A stretch of DNA of 64,000 bases from Clostridiales bacterium. Its GTDB lineage: Bacteria; Bacillota; Clostridia; Oscillospirales; Acutalibacteraceae. The first letter of the stretch is position 1; each line of letters begins with the position of its first letter. Positions 1-9,236 of this stretch are shown one piece after another. Under the pieces are notes generated by a model, which had not been told where the DNA came from, searched no databases, and saw only the letters and a list, made by a program, of their open reading frames with translations. The translations under genes were made by a program, and so were the position numbers. The stretch spans positions 1 through 64,000 of the forward strand of contig JAAWNT010000007.1 of NCBI GenBank assembly GCA_022799115.1, read 5' to 3'.

Positions 1-20
1 TTTGTTCGCTCCTTTCTGAA
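1..20 (-). promoter_or_regulatory. Ribosome binding site of a gene starting just outside the window
   Basis: Read on the minus strand, bases 15 to 9 form AAAGGAG, followed by eight bases up to the window edge. This is the usual spacing for a start codon at or just beyond the edge. I infer that a minus-strand gene begins immediately to the left; nothing of its product is visible. Confidence 0.4.
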
Positions 21-709
21 TGTGGTCTCGCCTACTTCATTCTATCAGAGCGCGCTTTCCTTGTCCTCTTTTATTTGCGAAACTTATTCTACCTTATCTT
101 TTTGCACCTGTTGATGATAATAGACGGCCAAAGGATAGCGACGAAAAAGGTCTGTGCGTTCTTACCGCACGTGGAATAAAGATTTAAAGATTTACGGGGA
201 TCTCATTTTTCTCCTTAAAACATTCATGTTGGAAAGTAAGAAGTCAGAAGGCGGATAACATCAATGCCGGACGATATCATTCGGTTATTGTTTAAATGTC
301 AGAGATTAACCGATAGAATGGTAAGATCTAGGGTTGCATGGGAATAAAGGTTACGGATTGGTAAGGATTCCCTCATATTTCCCGGGGAAACTTTTATCGT
401 CTGGCTAAGAGGAAGAAGGGGCTTATGAAAAACGACGCCGACTTTCCAGACGTATAGCAGGACGAGCAGGAAAACGGCGGCGCTGTTAAGCTGTTTTCTG
501 ATACTAAGCCATCTAAACATACGGTCAACCGCAGGGGCATCTGCATGCATTGTTCCTGCGATGAAACAGACTCAACAAGGTCTTCCCGTCGAATCTCGCG
601 CAGGGAGGTTTTATTTTTGTCCAAAATGGGAATCATTAGGAGAGAACCTCTCCGCGCCACTTGTAAAAGCTGACAGAGCCCACGATACCAGAGATCAGCA
701 GCAAAGGGC
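21..709. other. Long stretch without a recognisable gene
   Basis: No reading frame here resembles a known protein. Two overlapping minus-strand frames (299-550 and 394-660) have low-complexity, mixed sequence. One has a single hydrophobic run and a weak possible ribosome binding site. I regard both as chance. The part nearest the left edge is probably the upstream region of the minus-strand gene that starts outside the window, and the right part is the upstream region of the permease gene. Confidence 0.4.
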
Positions 710-738
710 TTGACATCCCACTGCGCATGGGAGAAAAT
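710..738 (+). promoter_or_regulatory. Possible promoter of the AI-2E-type permease gene
   Basis: TTGACA at 710-715 is followed after 17 bases by GAAAAT at 733-738. The -35 hexamer is perfect and the -10 is poor. The position, about 110 bases before the likely start codon at 859, is reasonable. Confidence 0.3.
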
Positions 739-858
739 AAGGAAAGTCCATATCCAACTTCCTTTTCTATCTCAATGATAAGGAAGAATCTCAATGGAGG
801 GGAAAGGGGTTGCAACGCTCTCTTTCAGGGGGACCTGCTCCTCGGAAAGGATTGTTTT

Positions 859-2133
859 ATGAATCTCAACCGACAGAATATTAAAAAAATCCTGTTTATT
901 GTCGTCGTCTCCATCGCAGTGTTTCTTGCAATGCAGCGAATCGACGTGGTGATGCAGTTTCTGGGGGTGTGCTTTCGTCTGCTTACCCCGTTGGTTATCG
1001 GTCTTTGCATGGCCTTTATTTTAAATGTGCTGCTCAAGGTTTGGGAAGAAAACGTCTTTTTCTTTTTAAACCGCAGGAAGGGAAAAATTTGGCTCCGTAT
1101 CCGTCGAGGGGTATGCCTTGCATTGACCTACGGCACCGTGGTGGGATTGATTTTGATCCTGGTATTCCTCATTGTTCCAGAGATCAGCCGTAGTTTTGAG
1201 ATGCTGGTAAAGAATATTCCTGTCTATATTGAGGAATTACAAAAATGGGCCGACGATGTGGCGACCTGGCTGAACCTGTCTCCTCAGGAGGTGGAGAAGC
1301 TACAAATCGACTGGGATCAGGCGATTACAGCGTTACAAGGCTTTTTCTCGGATGGCTCTACGCTGTTTTTTGACACCACCGTAGGCATCACCTCGGCGAT
1401 TTTCAACGGGATTTTTAATTTTATAATGGGCATCGCCTTTTCGGTTTATATGTTGGCCCAGAAAGAGAAGCTGTGCCGCCAATTAAAAAAAGTGGCTCTG
1501 GCCTTTTTGCCCCGCTCCAAGGCTGAATATCTGATCTCGGCGGGTAAGCTCTCCAACAAAATTTTTGCCCGTTTTGTCACCGGTCAGCTAACCGAAGCGG
1601 TCATTATTGGCGTGCTTTGCTTTTTGGGCATGAGTGTTTTTTCCATGCCTTATGCGGCTCTAATCTCCACCATTGTGGGCTGTACCGCGTTGATCCCCAT
1701 CTTTGGGGCGTTTATCGGCACAGCGGTGGGGGCCTTTCTGTTGCTGATGATTGACCCGATGACAGCTTTATGGTTTGTGGTGTTTATTATTGTGTTACAG
1801 CAGATAGAGGGAAACGTCATTTATCCCAGGGTGGTTGGCAGCTCCATTGGGCTGCCGGGCATCTGGGTGCTGTTCGCGGTGCTGGTGGGCGGCGGCGTGT
1901 TCGGCGTACTGGGCATGCTGGTGGGAATTCCCATTGCGTCGGTCGCCTATTGCCTGTTTAAGGACGCCGTGGCCTGGCGGCTTCGCAAAAAGAAGATTTC
2001 CGAGGCCCAGCTGGCAGAGGCGGGGCACGCTCCCCCTCTCATGGATCTGCCGCCGGAAGAGCACTCTTTGGAGGATCAGACTTTACAAAACATCCCCTCT
2101 TTTGAGGAATCAGAGGACAAAGAGGAGGAATAG
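859..2133 (+). CDS. AI-2E family transporter (polytopic permease)
   Basis: This is a membrane protein of 424 residues. Hydrophobic segments lie at about residues 11-26 and 36-58, with further groups through the middle and C-terminal half. The glycine-rich stretch near the end (motifs GSSIGLPGIW and GGVFGVLGMLVGIP) is typical of the AI-2E/PerM family. Members export diverse small molecules or ions; only some handle autoinducer-2, so no substrate is assigned. The C-terminal 50 residues are highly acidic and probably cytoplasmic. The frame stays open upstream to 727, but ATG 859 is chosen because GGAAAGG lies eight bases before it and the protein then starts where the family starts. The next gene begins three bases after the stop, so the two are co-transcribed. 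Confidence 0.85.
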   Translation: MNLNRQNIKKILFIVVVSIAVFLAMQRIDVVMQFLGVCFRLLTPLVIGLCMAFILNVLLKVWEENVFFFLNRRKGKIWLRIRRGVCLALTYGTVVGLILILVFLIVPEISRSFEMLVKNIPVYIEELQKWADDVATWLNLSPQEVEKLQIDWDQAITALQGFFSDGSTLFFDTTVGITSAIFNGIFNFIMGIAFSVYMLAQKEKLCRQLKKVALAFLPRSKAEYLISAGKLSNKIFARFVTGQLTEAVIIGVLCFLGMSVFSMPYAALISTIVGCTALIPIFGAFIGTAVGAFLLLMIDPMTALWFVVFIIVLQQIEGNVIYPRVVGSSIGLPGIWVLFAVLVGGGVFGVLGMLVGIPIASVAYCLFKDAVAWRLRKKKISEAQLAEAGHAPPLMDLPPEEHSLEDQTLQNIPSFEESEDKEEE

Positions 2134-2135
2134 CC

Positions 2136-4094
2136 ATGCAGAGAGTAATAGGAATTTTAGCCCATGTGGACGCAGGTAAGACCACATTTTCCGAACAGGT
2201 GCTCTATCACGCGGGAGCCATACGCAAAAGAGGGCGGGTAGACCACCAAAATGCCTTTCTGGACAATCAAAGCATAGAAAGGGAGCGGGGAATTACGGTG
2301 TTTGCGGAGCAGGCGACCTTTTCCCTGTGTGGCTGCCAATATCACTGGATCGATACTCCCGGCCATGCCGATTTTTCTGCCGAGATGGAGCGGGCGTTAC
2401 AGGTGATGGATGCGGCTGTGGTGCTGGTCAGCGGAGTGGAAGGGGTGCAGGGCCACACAGAGACGGTGTTCCAGCTGCTGCGAAATAACGGGGTACCCTG
2501 TTTCTTTTTCATCAACAAACTGGATCGTAGCGGAGCCAGTTTCTCCGGTACGATAAGCGAGATTCAACGGACTCTTGCGAAGGAGGCGGTGCGGTTCGAT
2601 CAGCTGGACGGAGGAGAGGGGGAACGCGCCTTTGCCGAGAAGCTGGCTGAACTGGACGACGATCTGCTGGAGCGTTACCTTGAAGGCGGTTACCAACGGG
2701 AATACTGGATGAAAGAGGCCGGGAGAATGCTGAAAGAGGGAAGATTGTTTCCTGTTTTCGGCGGTTCTGCACTGCAAGATCAGGGTGTGGAAGAATTTCT
2801 GAAAGCGATGCATGACCTTCTCAGCTGGATTTCTCCACCGGATCCGGATTCCCCTTTTTGCGGACTCGTCTACAAGATACGCCACGACAAACAGGGCAAG
2901 CGGGTGGCATTTCTTAAGGTAACAAAAGGGGTGCTGCGGGCAAAACAACAAGTGTCCGTTTTGGGAGAGGAAGGAGAACCGGCGCTTCAGAAGATTGATG
3001 AGCTGCGGATATATAACGGGGAGCGATTTGCCACAGTACAGCAGGTGGAACCCGGCGGCCTATGCGGAGTGGTAGGACTGAGCCTGGCCGCTCCGGGAGA
3101 CGGAGTGGGAGCCGAACGTTTCCGGCAAAGCTATGAGACTGTCCCTACAATGATGGCAAAGGCGATGTTTTCTCCCGCGCTTTCCCCGAAGACTGTGTTG
3201 TCCGCACTGCGTCAACTGGAGGACGAGGATCCCCTGCTGGGGGTAGAATGGAATTCCGCGTTGGAAGAGATTCACATTCACATTTTGGGAACCATCCAGT
3301 TGGAGGTGTTGGAGCAGCTTCTGAGGGAGCGGTTTCAGTTGGAGGTTACCTTTGGAGACTGCGAGACTGTATACCGGGAAACCATCGCCGGGCCGGTGAC
3401 CGGTTATGGGCATTTTGAGCCGCTCCGGCACTACGCGGAGGTACACCTGCGGTTAGAACCGGGGAAACGAGGAAGCGGCGTCACTTTTGCGACCCAGTGC
3501 TCTGCCGACCAGCTTGCCGGACATTACCAGCGTCTGATTGAGACTCACGTGATGGAAAAGCGGCACAAAGGAGTGCTTACCGGTTCCGAGCTGACGGATG
3601 TGAAGATTACCCTGCTGGCGGGGCAAGCCCACCTGAAACACACTGAGGGCGGGGACTTTCGTGAGGCGACCTACCGGGCGATTCGGCAGGGGTTGATGCA
3701 GGCGCAAAGCGTGTTGCTGGAGCCCTATTATCGCTTCCGCATTCTGGCGCCAACCCAATGGGTGGGACGGGTGCTTTCCGACATTCAGCGTTTTGGGGGA
3801 AACTTCCAGCCGCCCCGGCAGGAAGGGGATAACGCCGAGGTGTGCGGGCGGGTTCCGGCATCCAAATTTATCAACTACAGCCGGGACCTGACGGCCTTTA
3901 CCGGAGGAAAAGGGGCTTTGAGCGTTCAATTTGACGGCTTCGAGCCCTGTATGGACGCTGAAAAGGTGGTTGCCTGCAAGGGTTATAATCCTGATCGGGA
4001 TGTGGAAAATACAGCTGACTCGGTTTTTTGCGCCAAAGGGGCGGGATATCCGGTTAAGTGGTATGACGTAGAGAAATGTGTCCATATTCGATGA
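2136..4094 (+). CDS. TetM-like ribosomal protection GTPase (EF-G superfamily)
   Basis: The protein has 652 residues, close to Tet(M)/Tet(O) at about 640. GTP-binding motifs are AHVDAGKT (9-16), RGIT (51-54), DTPGH (73-77) and NKLD (127-130). EF-G-like domains II to V follow. Proteins of this family bind the ribosome like EF-G; classical members dislodge tetracycline. The tail differs from Tet(M): after domain V there is a conserved-looking ending with the motif DSVFCAKGAG, and similarity to the classical resistance determinants appears moderate. It may be a chromosomal housekeeping or low-level resistance homologue. It directly follows the permease gene with a three-base gap. No leader peptide or attenuator like that of tet(M) is visible. 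Confidence 0.8.
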   Translation: MQRVIGILAHVDAGKTTFSEQVLYHAGAIRKRGRVDHQNAFLDNQSIERERGITVFAEQATFSLCGCQYHWIDTPGHADFSAEMERALQVMDAAVVLVSGVEGVQGHTETVFQLLRNNGVPCFFFINKLDRSGASFSGTISEIQRTLAKEAVRFDQLDGGEGERAFAEKLAELDDDLLERYLEGGYQREYWMKEAGRMLKEGRLFPVFGGSALQDQGVEEFLKAMHDLLSWISPPDPDSPFCGLVYKIRHDKQGKRVAFLKVTKGVLRAKQQVSVLGEEGEPALQKIDELRIYNGERFATVQQVEPGGLCGVVGLSLAAPGDGVGAERFRQSYETVPTMMAKAMFSPALSPKTVLSALRQLEDEDPLLGVEWNSALEEIHIHILGTIQLEVLEQLLRERFQLEVTFGDCETVYRETIAGPVTGYGHFEPLRHYAEVHLRLEPGKRGSGVTFATQCSADQLAGHYQRLIETHVMEKRHKGVLTGSELTDVKITLLAGQAHLKHTEGGDFREATYRAIRQGLMQAQSVLLEPYYRFRILAPTQWVGRVLSDIQRFGGNFQPPRQEGDNAEVCGRVPASKFINYSRDLTAFTGGKGALSVQFDGFEPCMDAEKVVACKGYNPDRDVENTADSVFCAKGAGYPVKWYDVEKCVHIR

Positions 4095-4330
4095 CCAGTA
4101 TGGAAAATTCCGTGTAAGTCTCACTTCAAAACGTTAACTCCAGAGGGCCGGTTGGAAGATGAAGCAGATGGGCGGAAACCCGGTTTTTTTGTCATAGCGC
4201 CAAATGGCCGACTGTTTTTTAGAAAGAGCGAAACAGTGCGATTCCGGATGTTACATACCCGCAGCCGCGTGGTGAAAAAGAATAGCCCGGTCCCTTTGAG
4301 GCGGCCGGGCGGCTTTGGGAGGAAACAACA

Positions 4331-5086
4331 ATGATAGCAATGATTACAGGGGCGAGCTCGGGAATTGGCCGGGATATCGCTCGTATTCTCAGTGAGCAAT
4401 ACGGTTGCGATCTGATTTTGGTAGCCCGCCGTATGGACCGGCTTAAGGAGCTAAAGGCGCAACTGCCCACCCGGGTGCAGGCAATCAGCTGCGATCTGAG
4501 CAGTGAACAAGCTTGCCGTCGGCTCTACCAAAAGGTCAAAGGAAAACGGATCGACATTTTAATTAATAACGCTGGCTTTGGCTTGTTCGGATCGTTTGAG
4601 GAAACCAGCCTGGATCGGGAACTGGAGATGATCGACACCAACATTCGGGCAATGCATATCCTCTCCAAGTTGTTTTTACATGATTTTGTCCGCCGAGATT
4701 CGGGATATCTGCTCAATGTGGCCTCGTCGGCCGCATTTTATCCCGGACCGCTGATGGCTACTTATTACGCCACAAAAGCATATGTGCTGCGGCTGTCCCA
4801 GGCCGTAAAAGAGGAATTGCGCCGCAGAGGGAGCCGGGTTTCAGTGACGGCGTTATGTCCGGGACCGGTGCGCACCGAGTTTGACCAGGTGGCTGATGTG
4901 CGGTTTAGCGTGCGGGGGCTGCCCAGCCGCCAAGTGGCTCAATACGCAGTGGAAAGCATGTTTCGCCAACGGCTGACCGCAATACCAGGACCTCTTATGA
5001 AGGCGGCCCGTCTTGCTCAAAGGGCGGTTCCGGATTGGTTGGTACTGCGAATTTCCTACCACATGCAAAAGCGCAAGCAGGGATAA
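4331..5086 (+). CDS. Short-chain dehydrogenase/reductase (SDR family)
   Basis: This protein of 251 residues is a classical SDR. The nucleotide-binding motif TGASSGIG is at 6-13, NNAG at 79-82, and the catalytic Tyr145-xxx-Lys149 follows a serine pair near 132. R33-R34 after the second strand suggests NADP(H) preference. It resembles the DltE/YqjQ-type SDR subgroup that ends in a basic tail. The substrate cannot be inferred. The start ATG has GGAGG about seven bases upstream. The gene lies alone between the GTPase gene and a strong bidirectional terminator, and could be read through from the upstream pair, because no clear terminator separates them. Confidence 0.85.
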   Translation: MIAMITGASSGIGRDIARILSEQYGCDLILVARRMDRLKELKAQLPTRVQAISCDLSSEQACRRLYQKVKGKRIDILINNAGFGLFGSFEETSLDRELEMIDTNIRAMHILSKLFLHDFVRRDSGYLLNVASSAAFYPGPLMATYYATKAYVLRLSQAVKEELRRRGSRVSVTALCPGPVRTEFDQVADVRFSVRGLPSRQVAQYAVESMFRQRLTAIPGPLMKAARLAQRAVPDWLVLRISYHMQKRKQG

Positions 5087-5113
5087 TTCCTGAGTTCAAG
5101 GACGCTTTCAAGA

Positions 5114-5179
5114 ATCAATCGCACAAGAAAACAGCCTGTGCCCAAATATAGGCACAGGCTGTTTTCTTGTGCGATTGAT
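5114..5179. terminator. Bidirectional terminator with a 29-bp perfect stem
   Basis: Arms 5114-5142 and 5151-5179 are perfect inverted copies around an eight-base loop. Inside the stem a GC-rich core is flanked by an A-tract on the left and TTTTCTTGT on the right. It therefore works as an intrinsic terminator for transcripts from both sides: the SDR gene (+) and the PH-domain gene (-), which converge here. Confidence 0.85.
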
Positions 5180-5386
5180 AGAACAGGAACCGGCTAACCC
5201 AACTGATGCAGCCGCTTACACAACGCTCAGAATGAGAGAGGGTTTTGTCCATTGGATACAATATGCGGCCGAAAACGGGTCAATCAGATATTGAAGATAG
5301 ACGGTCCTTTCGCGTCATACGAGTGTTATACATCCAGCGATTATGTAGGGTTCCTTTCTAACATGAGAAGGAAAACAAACCGGCGA

Positions 5387-5809
5387 TTAATGCTCGTGCT
5401 CTCCGCAGGAGCAGGCGAAATCATCGAAGCTGTCAGCTTGAGAGTCGATCAGCTCTCCCTGCCGCATCCGCAGGCGCAGCTTGTCGTTTTCCACTGCGTT
5501 GGCTAACAAGTCTCTGAAATTGCGTGCATGCTTGATATTCTTTATCACCAAGGTGGGATGGGTTTTGTCCTGGGCTTCTAGTACGATGCTGCCAAGGCCA
5601 AAGATCCGCTGAAACAGAGAACGGTTGAGAGTCATATCCACAATACGGTAGAGTAGAATTTCGTTTTCACTGGTATTCACAAACCCTTCCTTGAGAACCA
5701 GTTTTTTATTTAGCAGAGTATATACAGTAAAGGTAAAAGGAAGGCCAAAAAATAGCCACCGTTTGCGTTCCGATACATTCAAAGGCTGTTCGTAATTGGC
5801 TTGTGGCAT
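5387..5809 (-). CDS. Bacterial PH-domain (YdbS/DUF304-like) protein with a Cys/His tail
   Basis: The protein has 140 residues. A hydrophobic region (about 15-30) leads into a bacterial pleckstrin-homology-like fold: a strand with NKKLVLKEG, then LYRIVDMTLN, then RIFGLGSIVLEAQD, and IKNIKHARNF, as in YdbS-type domains. Such domains sit at the membrane; their ligands are mostly unknown. The last residues read ACSCGEHEH, a CxCxxHxH pattern that could bind a metal, which is not part of the usual domain. ATG 5809 is chosen because AGGAGG precedes it; the frame is open further upstream but lacks a better signal. It follows pfkA by about 108 bases and ends before the bidirectional terminator, so it is probably the last gene of the ppx-ppk1-pfkA operon. 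Confidence 0.65.
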   Translation of the reverse strand: MPQANYEQPLNVSERKRWLFFGLPFTFTVYTLLNKKLVLKEGFVNTSENEILLYRIVDMTLNRSLFQRIFGLGSIVLEAQDKTHPTLVIKNIKHARNFRDLLANAVENDKLRLRMRQGELIDSQADSFDDFACSCGEHEH

Positions 5810-5917
5810 AATGTGAAATCCTCCTAAATTTTTTATAAAAAAAGGAATTGGTAAAGCTTCTCTTAAATTGCCTACAGGCAATCTGGACCTGGGATTACTT
5901 AAGCCAAGAGAAGTCAT

Positions 5918-6997
5918 TTAGTCCCCGAAACAGACCCCGATTTCCCGGGCTGCCTGAACCACTGAATGGTCCTTGGGCACGGTTTTTAATTTTCCGGCTA
6001 CCTCCGATAAAGGCACTGGAACAATTTCTCCGTTTCGCAGAGCTACCATGTTGCCATATTGTTTTTGAACGATCAACTGGGCCGCCGCCGCGCCAAAGCG
6101 GGTGGATAGAGTACGATCATAGGAGCAGGGGCTGCCGCCGCGCTGAAAATGTCCCGGCACGGTAACCCGGATCTCCTGTCCCGTAGCCTCCTCCAGCTCT
6201 TTGGCGATCTTGTAGGAAATCGCAGGATAGGGCATGGCGGCCCGCTTGGCTTTGAGCTCCTTTTTTGTAAGCCCGGCATCCTCCTTGGAGATGGCGCCTT
6301 CGGCAACAGCCAGGATGGAAAAGCGCTTGCCCATTTTGTTGCGCTTTCGAAGCGCCTTACACACCGAAGCGATGGTATAGGGGATTTCAGGAATCAGGAT
6401 GACGTCGGCGCCGCCCGCGATGCCGGCATGCAGGGTCAGCCATCCGGCTTTATGGCCCATCAGTTCCACAATAAACACTCTGCCGTGAGAAGTGGCGGTG
6501 GTATGGATGCAATCCAAAACGTTGGTGGCGATGTCCACCGCGCTCTGAAAACCGAAGGTCATATCGGTTCCCCAAATGTCGTTGTCAATGGTTTTGGGTA
6601 GGGTGACCACATTGAGTCCCTCTCCGCATAACAGGTTGGCGGTTTTATGAGTACCGTTGCCCCCCAGAATTACCAAGCAGTCCAGTTTCATCTTCTTGTA
6701 GTTTTCCTTCATGGCCTGGACTTTGTCCACACTGTTCTCATCCACCACACGCATCAGCTTGAACGGTTGACGGGAGGTTCCCAAAATAGTGCCGCCCCGG
6801 CATAGGATACCGGAGAAATCCTCCCGTTTCATCATTCGATATTCTCCGTTAATCAGGCCGCGGTAGCCGTCCTGGATGCCATAAATCTCCAGTTCCTCCT
6901 CATCATAGCATTCAAACAGCGCCTTGGCCACACCATGCAAGGCTGCGTTAAGTCCCTGGCAGTCCCCGCCGCTGGTCAGCATTCCCACTCGTTTCAT
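5918..6997 (-). CDS. pfkA: 6-phosphofructokinase (ATP- or PPi-dependent, clade unclear)
   Basis: The enzyme phosphorylates fructose 6-phosphate to fructose 1,6-bisphosphate in glycolysis. It has 359 residues from ATG 6997 (a GTG nine bases upstream is the alternative). The N-terminus reads LTSGGDCQGLNAAL, the donor site is GGNGT, the catalytic loop is PKTIDND, and PGHFQRGG closes the substrate site. Canonical bacterial ATP enzymes have GGDGS and PGTIDND; PPi enzymes have GGDD and PKTIDND. This protein combines glycine in the first motif with lysine in the second, a pattern known from mixed clades of the family, so the phosphoryl donor is not certain. It lies 38 bases after ppk1 and is probably co-transcribed with the polyphosphate genes. 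Confidence 0.88.
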   Translation of the reverse strand: MKRVGMLTSGGDCQGLNAALHGVAKALFECYDEEELEIYGIQDGYRGLINGEYRMMKREDFSGILCRGGTILGTSRQPFKLMRVVDENSVDKVQAMKENYKKMKLDCLVILGGNGTHKTANLLCGEGLNVVTLPKTIDNDIWGTDMTFGFQSAVDIATNVLDCIHTTATSHGRVFIVELMGHKAGWLTLHAGIAGGADVILIPEIPYTIASVCKALRKRNKMGKRFSILAVAEGAISKEDAGLTKKELKAKRAAMPYPAISYKIAKELEEATGQEIRVTVPGHFQRGGSPCSYDRTLSTRFGAAAAQLIVQKQYGNMVALRNGEIVPVPLSEVAGKLKTVPKDHSVVQAAREIGVCFGD

Positions 6998-7035
6998 ATG
7001 TTTCACCTGTCCCTTTCCTAATGTCCCAAGATTGT

Positions 7036-9153
7036 TTAAGAGTTGCCCTCGAAGCGGGGGCTTTTCAGAGGTTTGTAGGGTTGCTCCTCGCTGAGCACCT
7101 CTTTGTCGTCCAGCGCCTTGCGTGCCAGCCGCGCGAACTCAATCTGGCTGCGAACCACCTGTTTGCCTCTTTTATCAATGTGGGTATATGTGGTGTCGGG
7201 CAGCTGAACTCTGGCGTTGACCGTGTCGCTGAGCATCAGATTCACAATGGAGAAGGCCCGCTCTTTTAGGTCTTCGTCGTCGATGGGAAACACCAGCTCC
7301 ACCCGGCGGTCCAGATTGCGAGGCATCCAGTCGGCGCTGCCCATGTAGATTTTTGGGGTTCCGCCATTTTCGAATTGAAAGATCCGGCTATGTTCCAATA
7401 GCTGTCCCACAATGGAAATTACAGTGATGTTTTCGCTGATTCCCGCAAGCCCTGGAATCAGACAGCAGATCCCTCGCACAATCAGCTTTATTTTTACTCC
7501 GGCCTGAGAGGCGGCGTATAACAATTGAATGATCCTGGGATCTACCAGGGAATTTACTTTTGCGATGATCCCGCTGGGCAGTCCCTTCCTGGCATTTTCC
7601 GTCTCGTTTTGAATCATTCGTTCAAAAAAGTTCCGCATTCCCTGAGGCGCCACGATCATTTTATGGTATTCCGGCGGCCGGGAGTACCCGGTGAGCACGT
7701 TAAACAGGGAGGAAGCATCCACACCAAAGGTTTCCTTGCAGGTAAACATACCGATGTCAGTGTAAAAGCGGGCGGTGGAGTCGTTGTAGTTGCCGGTTCC
7801 CATGTGCAGGTAACGGCGGATCACTCCATCCTCTCTTCTAACCACAAGCAATATTTTGCAGTGTGTTTTTAACCCCGCCAACCCATAAATCACGTGGCAT
7901 CCGGCGTGCTCCAATTTTTTGGCCCAGTTGATATTATTTTCTTCGTCGAACCGTGCTTTGAGTTCCACCAGTACGGTTACTTGTTTGCCGTTTTCCGCGG
8001 CCTTTATGAGAGCGGCGATGATGGGGGAGTTGCCGCTGACCCGATAAAGAGTCTGCTTGATGGCCAGCACGTTGGGATCTTCGGCGGCGGTTTCCACAAA
8101 GCGTACAACCGAGAGGAAGCTCTCATAGGGATGATGAACCATCCGGTCTTTCTCTCGAATGGCCTCAAAGATATCGTCGTAGCCCCAGAAATCTGCGGGT
8201 GGATCCACTGGACGGATGGGGGCGAAACGGTAGATTTCAAAACCCCGAACCCCGCAGAATTTACTCAAAAAAGTGAGATCAATGGGGCCGGGTAGCTCGT
8301 AGATCTCCCGTTCTCCCACCTCGAGCATTTCCACCAGAAACTCCCGGGTTTCCTGGTCGCATTTCTGCATCAGCTCTAGCCGCACCGGGCGGCCGCGCTT
8401 TCTCTTTTTAATGGATTTCTCAATGGCCAGCATCAAATCCTCCGATTCCTCGTCAATATCCAGATCGGAGTTACGAGTCACTCGGAATGGGCAATACGCC
8501 TTAATCTCGTGGAGTTCAAAGAGCTGGGGCAGTTTGTGGATGATAATACTTTCCATCAGCACGAAGGCTCGTCCGTTATCGCAGGGGAGCTCCAGAAAAC
8601 GCGGCAGGATGGAGGGCGCCTGCACCACAGCGAAATAGGATTCCTCATCCTTTTTCAACCGAACGGCGATGTTCAGGCTCTTGTTGGCCAACAATGGAAA
8701 GGGACGGCTGCGATCCACCGCTAAGGGAGTGAGCACAGGAAAGAGTATTTTGTCAAAATATTCCTCGATATGGGTCCGCTGCCGCTCATTCATCTCCCGA
8801 ACCGTGAGAAAGGAGATGTTGTTGCGCTTGAGAGCGGGCACTATGGAGCGGTGCAGGCAGGAGTACTGGCGCTCAGTAAAGGCGTGGATCTTTTCGGTGA
8901 GCTTACCCAGCAGCTCTCTGGGGGTCAAACCCGAGGCGTCAGGCTCCGTATATTTGGAATGAATCTGCTCCATCACGCCGGCTACCCGCACCATAAAGAA
9001 CTCATCCAGATTGGAGGCGGTGATGGATAAAAAATTAATGCGCTCCATAATGGGGTTGTCCTTTTCAAAGGCTTCCTCCAATACCCGAGCATTGAAGTCC
9101 ATCCAGCTTAGCTCCCGGTTGTTATAGGGAAACGGCGTTGTTTTGTTGCTCAT
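7036..9153 (-). CDS. ppk1: Polyphosphate kinase 1
   Basis: The enzyme makes polyphosphate reversibly from ATP. It has 705 residues, the usual length, with the four PPK1 domains in order: an N-terminal domain beginning NRELSWMDFN, the head domain, and two phospholipase-D-like C-terminal domains. The histidine in GLKTHCK corresponds to the phosphorylated active-site histidine of E. coli Ppk, and HMGTGNYND is the second conserved histidine motif. ADWMPRNLDRRVE marks the last domain. Start ATG 9153 is preferred over 9162 because GAAAGGA lies eight bases before it and would directly abut the other. The gene follows ppx by 83 bases in the same direction. Confidence 0.95.
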   Translation of the reverse strand: MSNKTTPFPYNNRELSWMDFNARVLEEAFEKDNPIMERINFLSITASNLDEFFMVRVAGVMEQIHSKYTEPDASGLTPRELLGKLTEKIHAFTERQYSCLHRSIVPALKRNNISFLTVREMNERQRTHIEEYFDKILFPVLTPLAVDRSRPFPLLANKSLNIAVRLKKDEESYFAVVQAPSILPRFLELPCDNGRAFVLMESIIIHKLPQLFELHEIKAYCPFRVTRNSDLDIDEESEDLMLAIEKSIKKRKRGRPVRLELMQKCDQETREFLVEMLEVGEREIYELPGPIDLTFLSKFCGVRGFEIYRFAPIRPVDPPADFWGYDDIFEAIREKDRMVHHPYESFLSVVRFVETAAEDPNVLAIKQTLYRVSGNSPIIAALIKAAENGKQVTVLVELKARFDEENNINWAKKLEHAGCHVIYGLAGLKTHCKILLVVRREDGVIRRYLHMGTGNYNDSTARFYTDIGMFTCKETFGVDASSLFNVLTGYSRPPEYHKMIVAPQGMRNFFERMIQNETENARKGLPSGIIAKVNSLVDPRIIQLLYAASQAGVKIKLIVRGICCLIPGLAGISENITVISIVGQLLEHSRIFQFENGGTPKIYMGSADWMPRNLDRRVELVFPIDDEDLKERAFSIVNLMLSDTVNARVQLPDTTYTHIDKRGKQVVRSQIEFARLARKALDDKEVLSEEQPYKPLKSPRFEGNS

Positions 9154-9236
9154 ATCGTTCATCCTTTCACTGATACCCCAGCCATATGGAATTGTTAGTT
9201 GTGCAGCTTTTATAAAAGGCGCCGTCTTCGGCGGAT

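Noticed and set aside
299..660. Two overlapping minus-strand frames of 83 and 88 codons near the left end
   Set aside because: No resemblance to known proteins, weak start signals, and the two overlap in different frames.
4152..4334. A 60-codon plus-strand frame between the GTPase and the SDR gene
   Set aside because: Basic, low-complexity sequence without a ribosome binding site; it runs into the start of the next gene.
5252..5506. An 84-codon plus-strand frame opposite the PH-domain gene
   Set aside because: It is mostly the shadow of the minus-strand gene and has no signals of its own.
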